A stretch of DNA of 64,000 nt. It comes from CAVVEQ01 sp963806635. Lineage in GTDB: Bacteria; Chloroflexota; Anaerolineae; Anaerolineales; Anaerolineaceae. The stretch is taken from assembly GCA_963806635.1 (NCBI GenBank), contig CAWDZA010000023.1:1-64000 (forward strand). The letters run 5' to 3'. Below the pieces are notes generated by a model, which saw nothing but the letters and a program-made list of their open reading frames with translations, was not told the origin of the DNA and did not search any database. The position numbers and the translations under genes are program-made. Shown here one piece after another: positions 52,418 to 60,717 of the stretch (its first letter is position 1; each line of letters starts with the position of its first letter).

Positions 52418-52502
52418 GGTGTATTCACCCTCCCATCTACATGATGGTTAATTATAACCCTGAGCGCAGGGGGGTTATCGAAAAGGGTCGTGCTGGATCA
52501 GG

Positions 52503-53132
52503 TTAAGCCAGCAAGCGCTGTAATTCGGTTGCGGAATGCTTCCGGACTCCGTCGTGCAGGCTGGTGCCGTGAGAATCCATGGTGACGACCGCCGGAAAAT
52601 CCGCAACACGGATCACCCACATGGCTTCCGGCACACCGAATTCCAGCTTGTAAACCCCCAGTACTTCCTGAACGGTTTTGGCGATCAACGAAGCCGCGCC
52701 ACCAATCGCATGAAGATACACTGCCGGCAATTCCCCGCAGGCTTTCAAAGTTCCGGCGCCCATGCCCCCTTTGCCGATCACTGCTTTCAAGCCCAGCAGC
52801 TTCATCACTTCCGCCTGATAGGGTTCCTCACGGATGCTGGTGGTGGGACCCGCGGCAACAAACCGGTATTGTTTCGTTTCCAATCCGGCGACCACCGGAC
52901 CGCAATGATAAATTGCCCCGCCAGCAAGCAAGCCGCGAAGCTCCGTCAGAGTGCGCTGTTCCTCAGGGCTGGCGGTTTCCATTGGGTGGATGAACCGATC
53001 GGTCAGCCATTTGTGGGCAGCGTCCCGCCCGGTGACCAGGATGCCGGAGAGCAGGACGGAATCACCAACTTTTAATTCTCGAACAGCCGAATCAGAAAGA
53101 GGCAGGGAAAGTGAATGATCCATGGAATCCAT
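52503..53132 (-). CDS. Class I fumarase/tartrate dehydratase beta subunit
   Basis: 209 residues. Fumarase C-terminal domain: LKVGDSVLLSGILVTGRDAAHKWL, GAIYHCGPVV, RFVAAGPTTSIREEPYQAEV, LKAVIGKGGMGAGTLKAC. Makes the active enzyme with the alpha subunit encoded 3 bp upstream. Fumarase and L-tartrate dehydratase cannot be separated by eye; the malic enzyme upstream favours fumarate or malate. The start may be 53132 or 53123. Confidence 0.87.
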   Translation of the reverse strand: MDSMDHSLSLPLSDSAVRELKVGDSVLLSGILVTGRDAAHKWLTDRFIHPMETASPEEQRTLTELRGLLAGGAIYHCGPVVAGLETKQYRFVAAGPTTSIREEPYQAEVMKLLGLKAVIGKGGMGAGTLKACGELPAVYLHAIGGAASLIAKTVQEVLGVYKLEFGVPEAMWVIRVADFPAVVTMDSHGTSLHDGVRKHSATELQRLLA

Positions 53133-53135
53133 CCG

Positions 53136-54008
53136 TTATGGGTAACTGACCCGGCCGCCTTGGACAGTCATTTTTCTGCGGCGGTACGCCCAGCACATGT
53201 AGGATACGGTCACGAAATATGAGGCAGGCAGACGATGTTCGGCGGTGATACGCGTGCCGAGCACGGTGGAATTGCCTCCGAAACCCATCGGGCCGATCCC
53301 CAGTTCGTTGGCTTCCTTTGTGATTCGGTCTTCCAGGGCGTCCAGGGCGGGGTCAGGGTTTTTATCGCCAGCTTCGTGGAGCAGGGCTTCCTTGGATGCG
53401 ACGAACCCGGTACCCCGGTCGCCGCCGATAGCGATTCCCAGAAAACCCGGGGCGCAGCCCTCCCCCTGGGCGCGGTTGACCGCGTCCAGCGCTGCCCGCC
53501 GTACGCCTTCAAGATCACGCCCGGCCTTCAGGCGGTCATCCGGCAGTGCGTACTGCGTGCCGACGTTTTCGCAGCCGCCGCCCTTCAGGATCAGGTCGAT
53601 CGTGAGAGGTCCTTCATCAACTTCGTCAAAATGGATGGTGGGAAAATATTTGGAACCAAGGTTATTGCCCGTGTTCTTTCCATCCAACGAACCCACGGCA
53701 TTGGGGCGCAGGTAGGTGAGGCGGGTGGCTTCGGCAACGGCATCCCGGATCCACTTCCGCAGATCGCGGGCACTCCAGCCATCCGGGAGCTTGACGAAAA
53801 AGATGGGGGTGCCGGTATCCTGGCAGATGGGGGTGGAATCCCGGCGGGTCATTTCCACATTGGCGAGGATGGTATCCATGGCCTTGCGGGCGGCGGAATT
53901 CGGTGTCTCGTTTTCCCGCGCCTCCCGCAGGCGGCTCTCGATATCCGCCGGCAGGTCGGTGGAGGTACGACGGATCAGTTCCAGGATTTCAGGGGTAAGG
54001 TCCTTCAA
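53136..54008 (-). CDS. Class I fumarase/tartrate dehydratase alpha subunit
   Basis: 290 residues. The three [4Fe-4S] cysteines sit in STPICQDTGTPIFF, LKGGGCENVGTQY and AQGEGCAPGFLGIAIGGDRGTG. Catalyses reversible hydration of fumarate (or dehydration of tartrate) with an oxygen-labile cluster. TTG 54008 start with GAGG 9 nt upstream. 14 bp after the malic enzyme gene. Confidence 0.9.
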   Translation of the reverse strand: MKDLTPEILELIRRTSTDLPADIESRLREARENETPNSAARKAMDTILANVEMTRRDSTPICQDTGTPIFFVKLPDGWSARDLRKWIRDAVAEATRLTYLRPNAVGSLDGKNTGNNLGSKYFPTIHFDEVDEGPLTIDLILKGGGCENVGTQYALPDDRLKAGRDLEGVRRAALDAVNRAQGEGCAPGFLGIAIGGDRGTGFVASKEALLHEAGDKNPDPALDALEDRITKEANELGIGPMGFGGNSTVLGTRITAEHRLPASYFVTVSYMCWAYRRRKMTVQGGRVSYP

Positions 54009-54022
54009 CAGTTTCTTCCTCT

Positions 54023-55303
54023 CTAAAGTGTATGGGACCGCTGTTCCAATTTCCGCCGGTAATCTGCGATGTCGAGATCGAGCCGCGCAACCTTTGTCTG
54101 TATGGCTGCCTCCGCCACTGCCGGAGACTCCCAGTAGATCAGGCGGGGGTCGATGGGTTTGGGGATCACATACTCGGGACCAAATTCCAACGCTTTCAAA
54201 CCGTATGCCTCAAGAACAGAGGGAAGGACCGGTTCCTTGGTCAGTGCTGCCAGCGAGCGCCCTGCGGCCAGTTTCATCTCGGTATTAATTTTTCTTGCCC
54301 GCACATCCAGCGCTCCACGGAAGATATAAGGAAACCCAAGCACGTTGTTGACCTGGTTCGGGTAATCCGACCGCCCGGTTCCCAAAATGGCATCCGGTCG
54401 AGTGGCTTTGGCCAGTTCATAAGGAATTTCAGGATCAGGATTTGCCATGGCAAAAATGATCGGTTTTTCACTCATTCGCTTGATCATATCTGCCGTGACA
54501 ATATTTGCGACGGATAATCCCAGGAACATATCGGCGCCTTCAAGCACATCCGCCAGGTTGGCAGGACTTTCTCCGTTGGCATACATTTCCTTTTCTGGCG
54601 AAGTGTGGGTCGAGCGACCATGATAAATCAACCCCTTCATATCACACATCCAGATGTTTTTCTTTGGCACTCCGAGAGCAAGCAGGAGGTTGGCTGATCC
54701 TATTGCGGCTGCTCCCGCACCGGAAAAGACGATTTTGACTTGGTCGAGCTTCTTGCCGGTAATTTCCAGCGAATTCAGAAATGCGCCGAGAAGGATTATG
54801 GCAGTTCCATGCTGATCGTCATGAAATACAGGAATATCCAGAGCTGCCTGCAGTTCCTGCTCAATTCGAAAACATTCTGGAGAGCGAATATCCTCCAGGT
54901 TGATCCCGCCGAAGCTATCTCCAATGGCTTTTGTAACCTGGATCACTACGTCCGGGTCAAGGGAGTCCACCTCGATGTCAATGGTATCCAGACCGCCCAG
55001 TTTTTTAAAGAGGACCGCTTTGCCTTCCATCACGGGCTTGCTGGCCAATGCCCCGAGGTTTCCCAGACCCAGAATGGCGGTTCCATTGGATACAACCGCA
55101 ACCAGGTTGCCCTTGGATGTGTACTCATATACCAGGTTTGGATCACGGGCGATTTCCAAAACAGGGTAAGCCACGCCCGGGGAATACGCCAGGCCAAGGT
55201 CCAGCTGGTTGGCCAGCGGTTTGGTAGGGATGATCTCGATCTTACCGGGGATACCGTTCAGGTGGTGATATTCAAGAGCTGCTTCTTTGGTTATGCTGGA
55301 CAT
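54023..55303 (-). CDS. NAD(P)-dependent malic enzyme (short bacterial form)
   Basis: 426 residues. Malic domain PLANQLDLGLAYSPGVAYPVLEIARDPN and NLVAVVSNGTAILGLGNLGALASKPVMEGKAVLFKKLGG; metal-site FHDDQHGTA. Rossmann domain VKIVFSGAGAAAIGSANLLLALG. No C-terminal phosphotransacetylase domain. ATG 55303 has AGGAG 6 nt upstream; ATG 55324 lacks one. Decarboxylates malate to pyruvate. With the adjacent fumarase it would convert fumarate to pyruvate. Confidence 0.93.
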   Translation of the reverse strand: MSSITKEAALEYHHLNGIPGKIEIIPTKPLANQLDLGLAYSPGVAYPVLEIARDPNLVYEYTSKGNLVAVVSNGTAILGLGNLGALASKPVMEGKAVLFKKLGGLDTIDIEVDSLDPDVVIQVTKAIGDSFGGINLEDIRSPECFRIEQELQAALDIPVFHDDQHGTAIILLGAFLNSLEITGKKLDQVKIVFSGAGAAAIGSANLLLALGVPKKNIWMCDMKGLIYHGRSTHTSPEKEMYANGESPANLADVLEGADMFLGLSVANIVTADMIKRMSEKPIIFAMANPDPEIPYELAKATRPDAILGTGRSDYPNQVNNVLGFPYIFRGALDVRARKINTEMKLAAGRSLAALTKEPVLPSVLEAYGLKALEFGPEYVIPKPIDPRLIYWESPAVAEAAIQTKVARLDLDIADYRRKLEQRSHTL

Positions 55304-55335
55304 AATCTTCTCCTTATTATCCAAATATTTATTAT

Positions 55336-56115
55336 CTACTTGTCAGAATTCCAACCCTGCCGCCGGGAGCACTCCGCGGCGGTTCCCAAAAGTCCTGCGG
55401 CGATCTCGGAGAGGCGTTTTTCGGACATCCGGCTGGTGGGGCTGGGAATGCTGACCGCGGCGATCACCTTGCCGGCTTGATTGAATACCGGGGCGGAAAC
55501 GGCCCGAATGCCCACCTCCATTTCCTCGTCATCCACGCTGTAACCCTTTTCCAGGATCTCTTCAAATTGCCGGTTCAATAATTCCAGCGAAGTGACCGTC
55601 CGGGTTGTGAAGGAGGGCAGGGGAGAAGCCAGGTATTGCGCGCGTTCTTCCGGCGGCAAAAAGGCCAGGAAAATCTTCCCAGACGCGGTGGAATGCAGGG
55701 GGAGGCGCTGGCCGATGGCTGCGGCGATGCTCAAAGCGTGGTTGCTGCGCAGGACCTCAATATAGAGCACTTCACCGTTATCGAAAATACTCAGGTCGCA
55801 AGTTTCCCCAAAGCGCTCGCTGAGCTGATTCAAATAGGGCAGGCTATCCCGGCGCAGGTTCATCTGGCTGGTGACCAGCGATCCCAGGCTTGCCAATCGA
55901 AGACCCAGGCGGTATTTTTGACCATCGGGTGAGCGATCCAGGTAACCCTGGTTCATCAACGTGGCCACGATCCGGTGGGTGGTAGCCTTGTGCAACTTGA
56001 CCCGTTGGGCGATCTCGGTTAACCCAAGATCTACATGGCGGGCATCGAAGCAATCCAGGATCTGTAATGCCCGTTCAATGGCCCTGACGCTGTGTTCGCT
56101 GCTCTCTTTTTCCAT
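55336..56115 (-). CDS. IclR family transcriptional regulator (IclR-2)
   Basis: 259 residues. HTH RAIERALQILDCFDARHVDLGLTEIAQRVKLHKATTHRIVATLMNQGYLDRSPDGQKYRLG. Effector domain with SGKIFLAFLPPEERAQYL and EEMEVGIRAVSAPVFNQAGKVIAAVSIPSPTSRM. Second IclR in the same operon, between ferredoxin and malic enzyme. It shares its design with IclR-1; either or both may bind the shared motif upstream. Confidence 0.9.
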   Translation of the reverse strand: MEKESSEHSVRAIERALQILDCFDARHVDLGLTEIAQRVKLHKATTHRIVATLMNQGYLDRSPDGQKYRLGLRLASLGSLVTSQMNLRRDSLPYLNQLSERFGETCDLSIFDNGEVLYIEVLRSNHALSIAAAIGQRLPLHSTASGKIFLAFLPPEERAQYLASPLPSFTTRTVTSLELLNRQFEEILEKGYSVDDEEMEVGIRAVSAPVFNQAGKVIAAVSIPSPTSRMSEKRLSEIAAGLLGTAAECSRRQGWNSDK

Positions 56116-56149
56116 TTCGATATCTCGCTATTTCTGGAATGGGATCAGT

Positions 56150-56335
56150 TTATTGGGGAGTCTCATCTTCCCAAACGATCGCAGACGAAGGGCAATTTGC
56201 CTCACAGGTACCGCATTCCACGCAGATCTCCACATCGATATGGGCTTGGGTTTCTCCCTCTGTGATCGCATCGCTTTCGCAACCCGAGACGCAGGCTCCG
56301 CACAGAATGCATTCGCTGGTTACAACATAAGGCAT
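56150..56335 (-). CDS. 2[4Fe-4S] ferredoxin
   Basis: 61 residues, two C-x2-C-x2-C-x3-C motifs: CILCGACVSGC and CVECGTCEANC, with the usual following Pro only in the second. Low-potential cytoplasmic electron carrier. Its place in the operon suggests electron exchange with the AOR on the divergent strand or with the nitroreductase. Confidence 0.92.
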   Translation of the reverse strand: MPYVVTSECILCGACVSGCESDAITEGETQAHIDVEICVECGTCEANCPSSAIVWEDETPQ

Positions 56336-56364
56336 GGATCCCGGTTTCCTTTTCTAAGAATTCT

Positions 56365-57129
56365 TCATCCCATGTAGATCCGCTCTGGATCGATCACCTC
56401 GCGGATCAGGCGAACCTGTTCGTGGGAGGGAGGGTCGGTAAACGGCACGTCTTTGGGCAGCTTGGGGGTAAACCCCATAGTCTGGAGGACGTCCTCCACG
56501 GTGTTGCCCGGATGAATGGATTGCAGCTCCATCTCACGGGATTTGTCATCAAATTTGAAAATTGCCTTGTTGGTGATCACCCGGCTGGGTCCGCCCCGCA
56601 GACCGGCTTCCTGGCGGCTGTTACCGCCGGTCAGATAGCCCGGGCTGGTAATGAAGCCGATCGCTTCCTGGAGTTTGTGCGCTTCGTGGCGGATGATGAT
56701 CACGGTGCGCTGGGCGCACGAGGCAATATCATTCGCCCCGCCGCTGCCCACCATGTGGCGGAATTTACCACGCGGGTCGCCGACCAGGGTTGTGTTCAGG
56801 TTTCCGTATTTATCCGTTTCCAACCCGCCCAAAAAGCCCACATCCACGCGGCCGGCGTGCAGGATGCTGCCGAGGATATCCACAAAACTGCTCAGCACCT
56901 CCGCCTGGTACCAGACCCGCGGATCCGCCAGTCCCACCCCGGTGTGGATGGGCTGGGGGTTGATCACGCCAAGTTCAAATAGAACGGTCATATTCGGGGC
57001 GTGGGTAAGCTTGGCAAGAAAGGAGGCTACGACTGGCAGCCCCAGGCCAACCGCCACCACCTGCCGGTCCTGCAGCTCGCGGGCGCCGGCCACTGCCATC
57101 AATTCGGAGGGAGTGTAATCAAAGGTCAT
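56365..57129 (-). CDS. CoA-transferase beta subunit (glutaconate CoA-transferase-like)
   Basis: 254 residues. Family I beta fold: VVAVGLGLPVVASFLAKLTHAPNMTVLFELGVI, where Glu52 matches the catalytic Glu position of GctB. HMVGSGGANDIASCAQRTVIIIRHEAHKL and PSRVITNKAIFKFDD follow the family. Transfers CoA between acids. 9 bp after the alpha gene. Confidence 0.87.
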   Translation of the reverse strand: MTFDYTPSELMAVAGARELQDRQVVAVGLGLPVVASFLAKLTHAPNMTVLFELGVINPQPIHTGVGLADPRVWYQAEVLSSFVDILGSILHAGRVDVGFLGGLETDKYGNLNTTLVGDPRGKFRHMVGSGGANDIASCAQRTVIIIRHEAHKLQEAIGFITSPGYLTGGNSRQEAGLRGGPSRVITNKAIFKFDDKSREMELQSIHPGNTVEDVLQTMGFTPKLPKDVPFTDPPSHEQVRLIREVIDPERIYMG

Positions 57130-57138
57130 TCATCCTCC

Positions 57139-58038
57139 TCAATATCCCAGGTCCGGGTCGGCTTTCAATTTCCGCAGGCGGCTTTTTCCGCCAATCAATT
57201 CCAGATAGGCAGCATGATCTTTCACGCCGAAGACTGTCTGTTCAAGGTAGGCTTTAAAGGAATCCGGCGTCTTGCTGGCCTCCACGTAGGTCTCGATCGC
57301 GCTCGAATCATAGTCATATTCGCGGTATACCGAGGTGGGATGCGCCCCAAAAGGCAGCTCCACCACATGTGAGACGAACAACCCGGGGATGACCGTGCGT
57401 TCCGGGTTCTGGCGAATGGTTTTATTGGAAATGATATTTTCCGTGATCAGGACGGTGCGTTTGGCGGACTTGACCTGTTCCACGTTATCCCACCGCGGAC
57501 CCATGATCCAGGCGTTGCCTTCCTCGTCAGCCGATTGCACCTGCACGACAGCCACATCCGGGTTGAGCGGGCGCAGCACCTTCCAGGTTTTACCGCTGAA
57601 GGGATCATCCACATCCGCCACGTCTCCGGGGGATTTTTCCTCGAGATTCTTCATCAGGTCAGAGCCGCGCAGGGAGCGGATGGGAATAAAGGGCAGCCCC
57701 AGCGAACCAGCCAGGTAGCGGAAAGCCACCGACAGGCTGCTGTATTCATCTGCTTTAAGCGTCCCGTCCTCTATACCGCGGTTGACGTTTGCCAGGCGTC
57801 CAAAGCGATCCAGCGAGCCGCCGCCGTAGATCAGGCGCTTCACGCAGCCGGCGCCCACCAGCAGGTCGGCATCCATGGCTCCCACGCACTGGGAAAGCGT
57901 CAGGCCCTTCAAGCCCTGGCGGATCGCCTCACGCGCGAATGCCATTGCACAGCGGGTGATGGCGAATCCGGAAAGGGAGATATGCGCGCCGGCAGGAATG
58001 GAGCTGACTGCTTCGGAAAGTGTGGCGAGCTTGGACAT
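57139..58038 (-). CDS. CoA-transferase alpha subunit (glutaconate CoA-transferase-like)
   Basis: 299 residues. Starts KLATLSEAVSSIPAGAHISLSGFAITRCAMAFAREAIRQG, with LVGAGCVKRLIYGGGSLDRFGRLANVNRGIEDG and ALRPLNPDVAVVQVQSADEEGNAW-type sequence typical of GctA-like subunits. Partner of the beta subunit. The acid substrate is unknown. Confidence 0.87.
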   Translation of the reverse strand: MSKLATLSEAVSSIPAGAHISLSGFAITRCAMAFAREAIRQGLKGLTLSQCVGAMDADLLVGAGCVKRLIYGGGSLDRFGRLANVNRGIEDGTLKADEYSSLSVAFRYLAGSLGLPFIPIRSLRGSDLMKNLEEKSPGDVADVDDPFSGKTWKVLRPLNPDVAVVQVQSADEEGNAWIMGPRWDNVEQVKSAKRTVLITENIISNKTIRQNPERTVIPGLFVSHVVELPFGAHPTSVYREYDYDSSAIETYVEASKTPDSFKAYLEQTVFGVKDHAAYLELIGGKSRLRKLKADPDLGY

Positions 58039-58047
58039 TTGATCCGC

Positions 58048-58512
58048 CTAATCCAGGGAGGGGCGCTTATCGAAGATGACCAGCAAAAGCTGGCACCCCG
58101 CTTCCACCAATTTGATCTCCGCCAGTTCCACGGGGCGATCCAGTTTTTCCTCAATGGCGAGCACGATCAGGTTGGCGGGCACACAGGTGAAAGGCTCCAC
58201 CCCGCGAGCGACCATTCGGTCCTCCACCGGGCGATGGATGCAGCCCTGAACCTGCACGCGCAGCAGGCGGTCCTCCCCGGTGTAAGTGACATCAGCGGCA
58301 ATACCCTCTTCTTTTAGGAGGTCCCTCACGGTCGCGATGATATGGTCCACCTCACCCGATTTCAGACGGGGGAGGCATTTTTCCTGGAAGAATTCCCGGC
58401 CCACGGTTGTCATTCGGAAACGCGCGCCTTTACCCCGCTCGTCGAAGAAGGCTTTCTCCAATTCAAATATGAGCGTATTGGCGTAATCGAGCGGTACGGA
58501 ATTCGTTTTCAT
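58048..58512 (-). CDS. Unknown 154-aa protein with conserved-looking C-terminal Cys/His motif
   Basis: 154 residues. N-terminal helical part (YANTLIFELEKAFFDERGKGARFRMTTVGREFFQEKCLPRLKSGEVDHIIATVRDLLKEEG). C-terminal alpha/beta part (LLRVQVQGCIHRPVEDRMVARGVEPFTCVPANLIVLAIEEKLDRPVELAEIKLVEAGCQLLL) holds three cysteines. The end is reminiscent of V4R or methanogen-output (MetOD1)-type ligand domains, a weak impression. ATG overlaps the nitroreductase TGA by 4 nt; CoA-transferase alpha follows after 9 bp. Confidence 0.6.
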   Translation of the reverse strand: MKTNSVPLDYANTLIFELEKAFFDERGKGARFRMTTVGREFFQEKCLPRLKSGEVDHIIATVRDLLKEEGIAADVTYTGEDRLLRVQVQGCIHRPVEDRMVARGVEPFTCVPANLIVLAIEEKLDRPVELAEIKLVEAGCQLLLVIFDKRPSLD

Positions 58513-59183
58513 GCTTCATCCTTGTAATAGGGCTGTCCCCAGGTTTCGGTGAAAACAATATCCTTCAACGCCAGGCGCGGACGGGGACGGTGTGGACGGG
58601 TGGGGTGACCGATGGAGATGATGCTTACGGCTTTGATGCCTTCGGGCAGCCCCAGAAGCGCTTTCAGGCGTTCCTCGTCGCGGATATCGATGCAGGGCGC
58701 GATCACCCAGCAGGCTCCAAGGTCAAGCGCAGTGACCATCAGCAGGATGTTCTCGATAGCCGCGGAAGTATCGTACGGCAGGTCCCAGACGTCTTTCCTG
58801 CCCACCACAACGATGCTCACCGGGGCATCCGCCAGGAAGGCTGAAACCTGGCCGGAGGTCAATTTTTCAAAAGCGGCTTTTTTCTTGGCTTCATCCTCCA
58901 GGCTGGCAAAGCGCTCCTGCATTTTGTTGGTCACGAATTCAGCGGTAAAGCGGCGCCCGCTGGCCCCACCCGCCAGGGCCCCCAGCTTTTTTCTGGTCAC
59001 TGGATCCCGGACGACAACATAGCGCCAGGGTTGGGCATTCTCACCCGAAGGCGCCTGACGGGCAGCTTCCAAGATGAGATCAATATCCTGGTCGGATACC
59101 GGTTCGGGAGAATATTCCCGGATACTGCGGCGGTCCTGGATGACCTTTAGCGTTGCTTCCACCAGAGAGTAAGTGTCTGGCAT
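58509..59183 (-). CDS. Nitroreductase family FMN protein
   Basis: 224 residues. IQDRRSIREYSPEPVSDQDIDLILEAARQAPSGENAQPWRYVVVRD is the N-terminal FMN-binding pattern (RRSIR, AP-S--N-QPW). DTSAAIENILLMVTALDLGACWVIAP and LPEGIKAVSIISIGHP complete the fold. ATG 59183 has AGGAG 8 nt upstream; longer frames pass through the promoter. First gene of the operon, with a strong promoter and two operators. Reduces an unknown substrate with NAD(P)H or ferredoxin-derived electrons. Confidence 0.88.
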   Translation of the reverse strand: MPDTYSLVEATLKVIQDRRSIREYSPEPVSDQDIDLILEAARQAPSGENAQPWRYVVVRDPVTRKKLGALAGGASGRRFTAEFVTNKMQERFASLEDEAKKKAAFEKLTSGQVSAFLADAPVSIVVVGRKDVWDLPYDTSAAIENILLMVTALDLGACWVIAPCIDIRDEERLKALLGLPEGIKAVSIISIGHPTRPHRPRPRLALKDIVFTETWGQPYYKDEA

Positions 59184-59216
59184 TCCGGATACTCCTTGTG
59201 ATATAAGAATAATGGT

Positions 59217-59289
59217 AGTTTCGCTAGATAAAACCATGTATCGTAAAACGATACATTTATAGAATAGCACTTTCAAACTCGATTGTCAA
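59217..59289 (-). promoter_or_regulatory. Promoter and two operator-like sites of the nitroreductase operon
   Basis: Minus-strand TTGACA (59284-59289), 17-bp spacer, TATTCT (59261-59266). Just downstream lies a perfect inverted repeat ATGTATCGT-AAA-ACGATACAT (59236-59256), followed by AGTTTCGCTAGATAAAAC on plus (59217-59234). The latter is shared with two neighbouring promoters. Confidence 0.75.
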
Positions 59290-59300
59290 TAACTTTCCAA

Positions 59301-59325
59301 AATAAGGGCGCCCCCTCGGGGGCGC
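59301..59325 (-). terminator. Terminator-like hairpin after the Ldh-family gene
   Basis: Stem GCGCCCCC (59308-59315) with GGGGGCGC (59318-59325), followed on the minus strand by CTTATTTT. It separates the Ldh-family gene from the nitroreductase promoter. Confidence 0.55.
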
Positions 59326-59346
59326 GCCTGGATATTGTTTCCGAAT

Positions 59347-60450
59347 TTAGAACGGAAAATCGTACTTGTTGAGGTTCAGCTCCTTCTGCAGGAACTTGAG
59401 CTCCTTTTGCAGATTTGGGTTCACCGCCACGCCATCCCGGCGGACGCGCTTTTCGTTCTCGTACTCTTTCTCCCCGGCGGTGAAGATGCGGGTCTGACCA
59501 GGCGCCTTGGTGGAAGCGCGCAGGTCGCGCAGGATCTGCCCGGTGGTCTTTTTAAAATCCTCCAGGGGGCAGAAGTTCTCCACGTTGATGGCCATGAAGA
59601 AGTGACCGATGCGGAAAGGAGCAGGTTTGCCATCATTGCCGATGCCGGTGAGGCCATAAAGGAACGCACCTTGCTGCAAGGCTCCGGAGAAGATCTCCAC
59701 CATCGTTCCCAGCCCGTAGCCTTTGTGCCCGCCCAGGTCCTCGCCTTTGCCGCCAAGCGGCAGGAGGGCGGCGTTGCCCTTGGGGATCTCGGCCAGGATC
59801 TGCTGCGGGTCGGTCATATCGTTCCCGTTTTGGTCGATGATCCAGCCTTTCAGCATGGGTTTTTCCGCGCGGGCATAGACCTCCACCTTGCCGCGCTGGA
59901 TGATGGGCGTGGCGGCGTCATACAGGAAGGGGAAGGGTTCGTCGGTGGGGGCACCGAAGGCGATCGGGTTGGTGCCCAGCATGGGCTGTACACCAAATGT
60001 GGGGGAGACGGCCGGGCGGGCATTGGTGAAGGTCATGCCGATCATGCCCGCCTCGGCGGCCATGGTCGGGTAATACCCGGCGATGCCGAAGTGGGTGGAG
60101 TTACGCACCGCCACCGCGCCCATGCCATATTCCCGAGCTTTATCAATTGCCATCTGCATGGAGCGTTTGGCGACAACCATGCCCATACCGTGGTGCCCAT
60201 CCACCACCGCGGTGGTGGGGCTTTCGCGCACGACTTCAAAATTCGTCTTCACCTGGTGCTGCCCGGCTTGGATGCGTTCGAAATAATATTTGAGCCGCCC
60301 GATCCCGTGAGATTCGATCCCGCGCAGGTCTGAAGCCAGGATCACCTCCGTGCATATGGCTGCGTCTTCGGGGGATACTCCCACGCCGAGCAGGACATCG
60401 CGCATGAAATTGCTCAAAGTTTCAACCGGAATGTAATATACATTTTCCAT
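59347..60450 (-). CDS. Ldh-family (malate/L-lactate/ureidoglycolate-type) NAD(P) dehydrogenase
   Basis: About 367 residues. Type-2 malate/lactate dehydrogenase signatures: ILASDLRGIESHGIGRL, VDGHHGMGMVV, VAVRNSTHFGIAGYYP, MLGTNPIAFGAPT, GEDLGGHKGYGLGTMVEIFSGAL. Oxidises a 2-hydroxyacid (malate, lactate, sulfolactate or ureidoglycolate in various members). AGGAG is 6 nt before ATG 60450; TTG 60456 and ATG 60453 are too close. Own promoter with the shared operator motif. Confidence 0.9.
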   Translation of the reverse strand: MENVYYIPVETLSNFMRDVLLGVGVSPEDAAICTEVILASDLRGIESHGIGRLKYYFERIQAGQHQVKTNFEVVRESPTTAVVDGHHGMGMVVAKRSMQMAIDKAREYGMGAVAVRNSTHFGIAGYYPTMAAEAGMIGMTFTNARPAVSPTFGVQPMLGTNPIAFGAPTDEPFPFLYDAATPIIQRGKVEVYARAEKPMLKGWIIDQNGNDMTDPQQILAEIPKGNAALLPLGGKGEDLGGHKGYGLGTMVEIFSGALQQGAFLYGLTGIGNDGKPAPFRIGHFFMAINVENFCPLEDFKKTTGQILRDLRASTKAPGQTRIFTAGEKEYENEKRVRRDGVAVNPNLQKELKFLQKELNLNKYDFPF

Positions 60451-60544
60451 CATCAACTCCTGAGAAAAAGTGATTCGCTTCCACGATTGTACCTAAAATG
60501 GATCAAAGAGTGGTAAGCCAAGAATGTACCGACAGATAAAAATC

Positions 60545-60586
60545 AGTTTCATTTGATAGAATAGCATTGCGACCGAGATTCGTCAA
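60545..60586 (-). promoter_or_regulatory. Promoter of the Ldh-family gene with shared operator
   Basis: Minus-strand TTGACG (60581-60586), 17-bp spacer, TATTCT (60558-60563). The plus-strand motif AGTTTCATTTGATAGAAT (60545-60562) overlaps the -10 box. It matches the motif at the two neighbouring promoters. Confidence 0.72.
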
Positions 60587-60630
60587 GCGGGAAATGCGCT
60601 GGGTTAAAACACGCCCGTTGATGAAAACTG

Positions 60631-60701
60631 TTGACAACCGGCGCAAAACTCGCTATACTGAAAGTACCAAAAGATAAAACTATGTTCTATCTAGTGAAAC
60701 T
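60631..60701 (+). promoter_or_regulatory. Promoter of the cupin-U32-creatininase-AOR operon with shared operator
   Basis: TTGACA (60631-60636), 17-bp spacer, TATACT (60654-60659). The minus-strand motif AGTTTCACTAGATAGAAC (60684-60701) lies about 20-40 nt downstream of the start site and before the SD. Confidence 0.75.
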
Positions 60702-60717
60702 ATATTTGGAGTAACCT

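Noticed and set aside
59335..60333. Plus-strand open frame opposite the Ldh-family gene
   Set aside because: Antisense to conserved NAD(P) dehydrogenase motifs; no ribosome-binding site.
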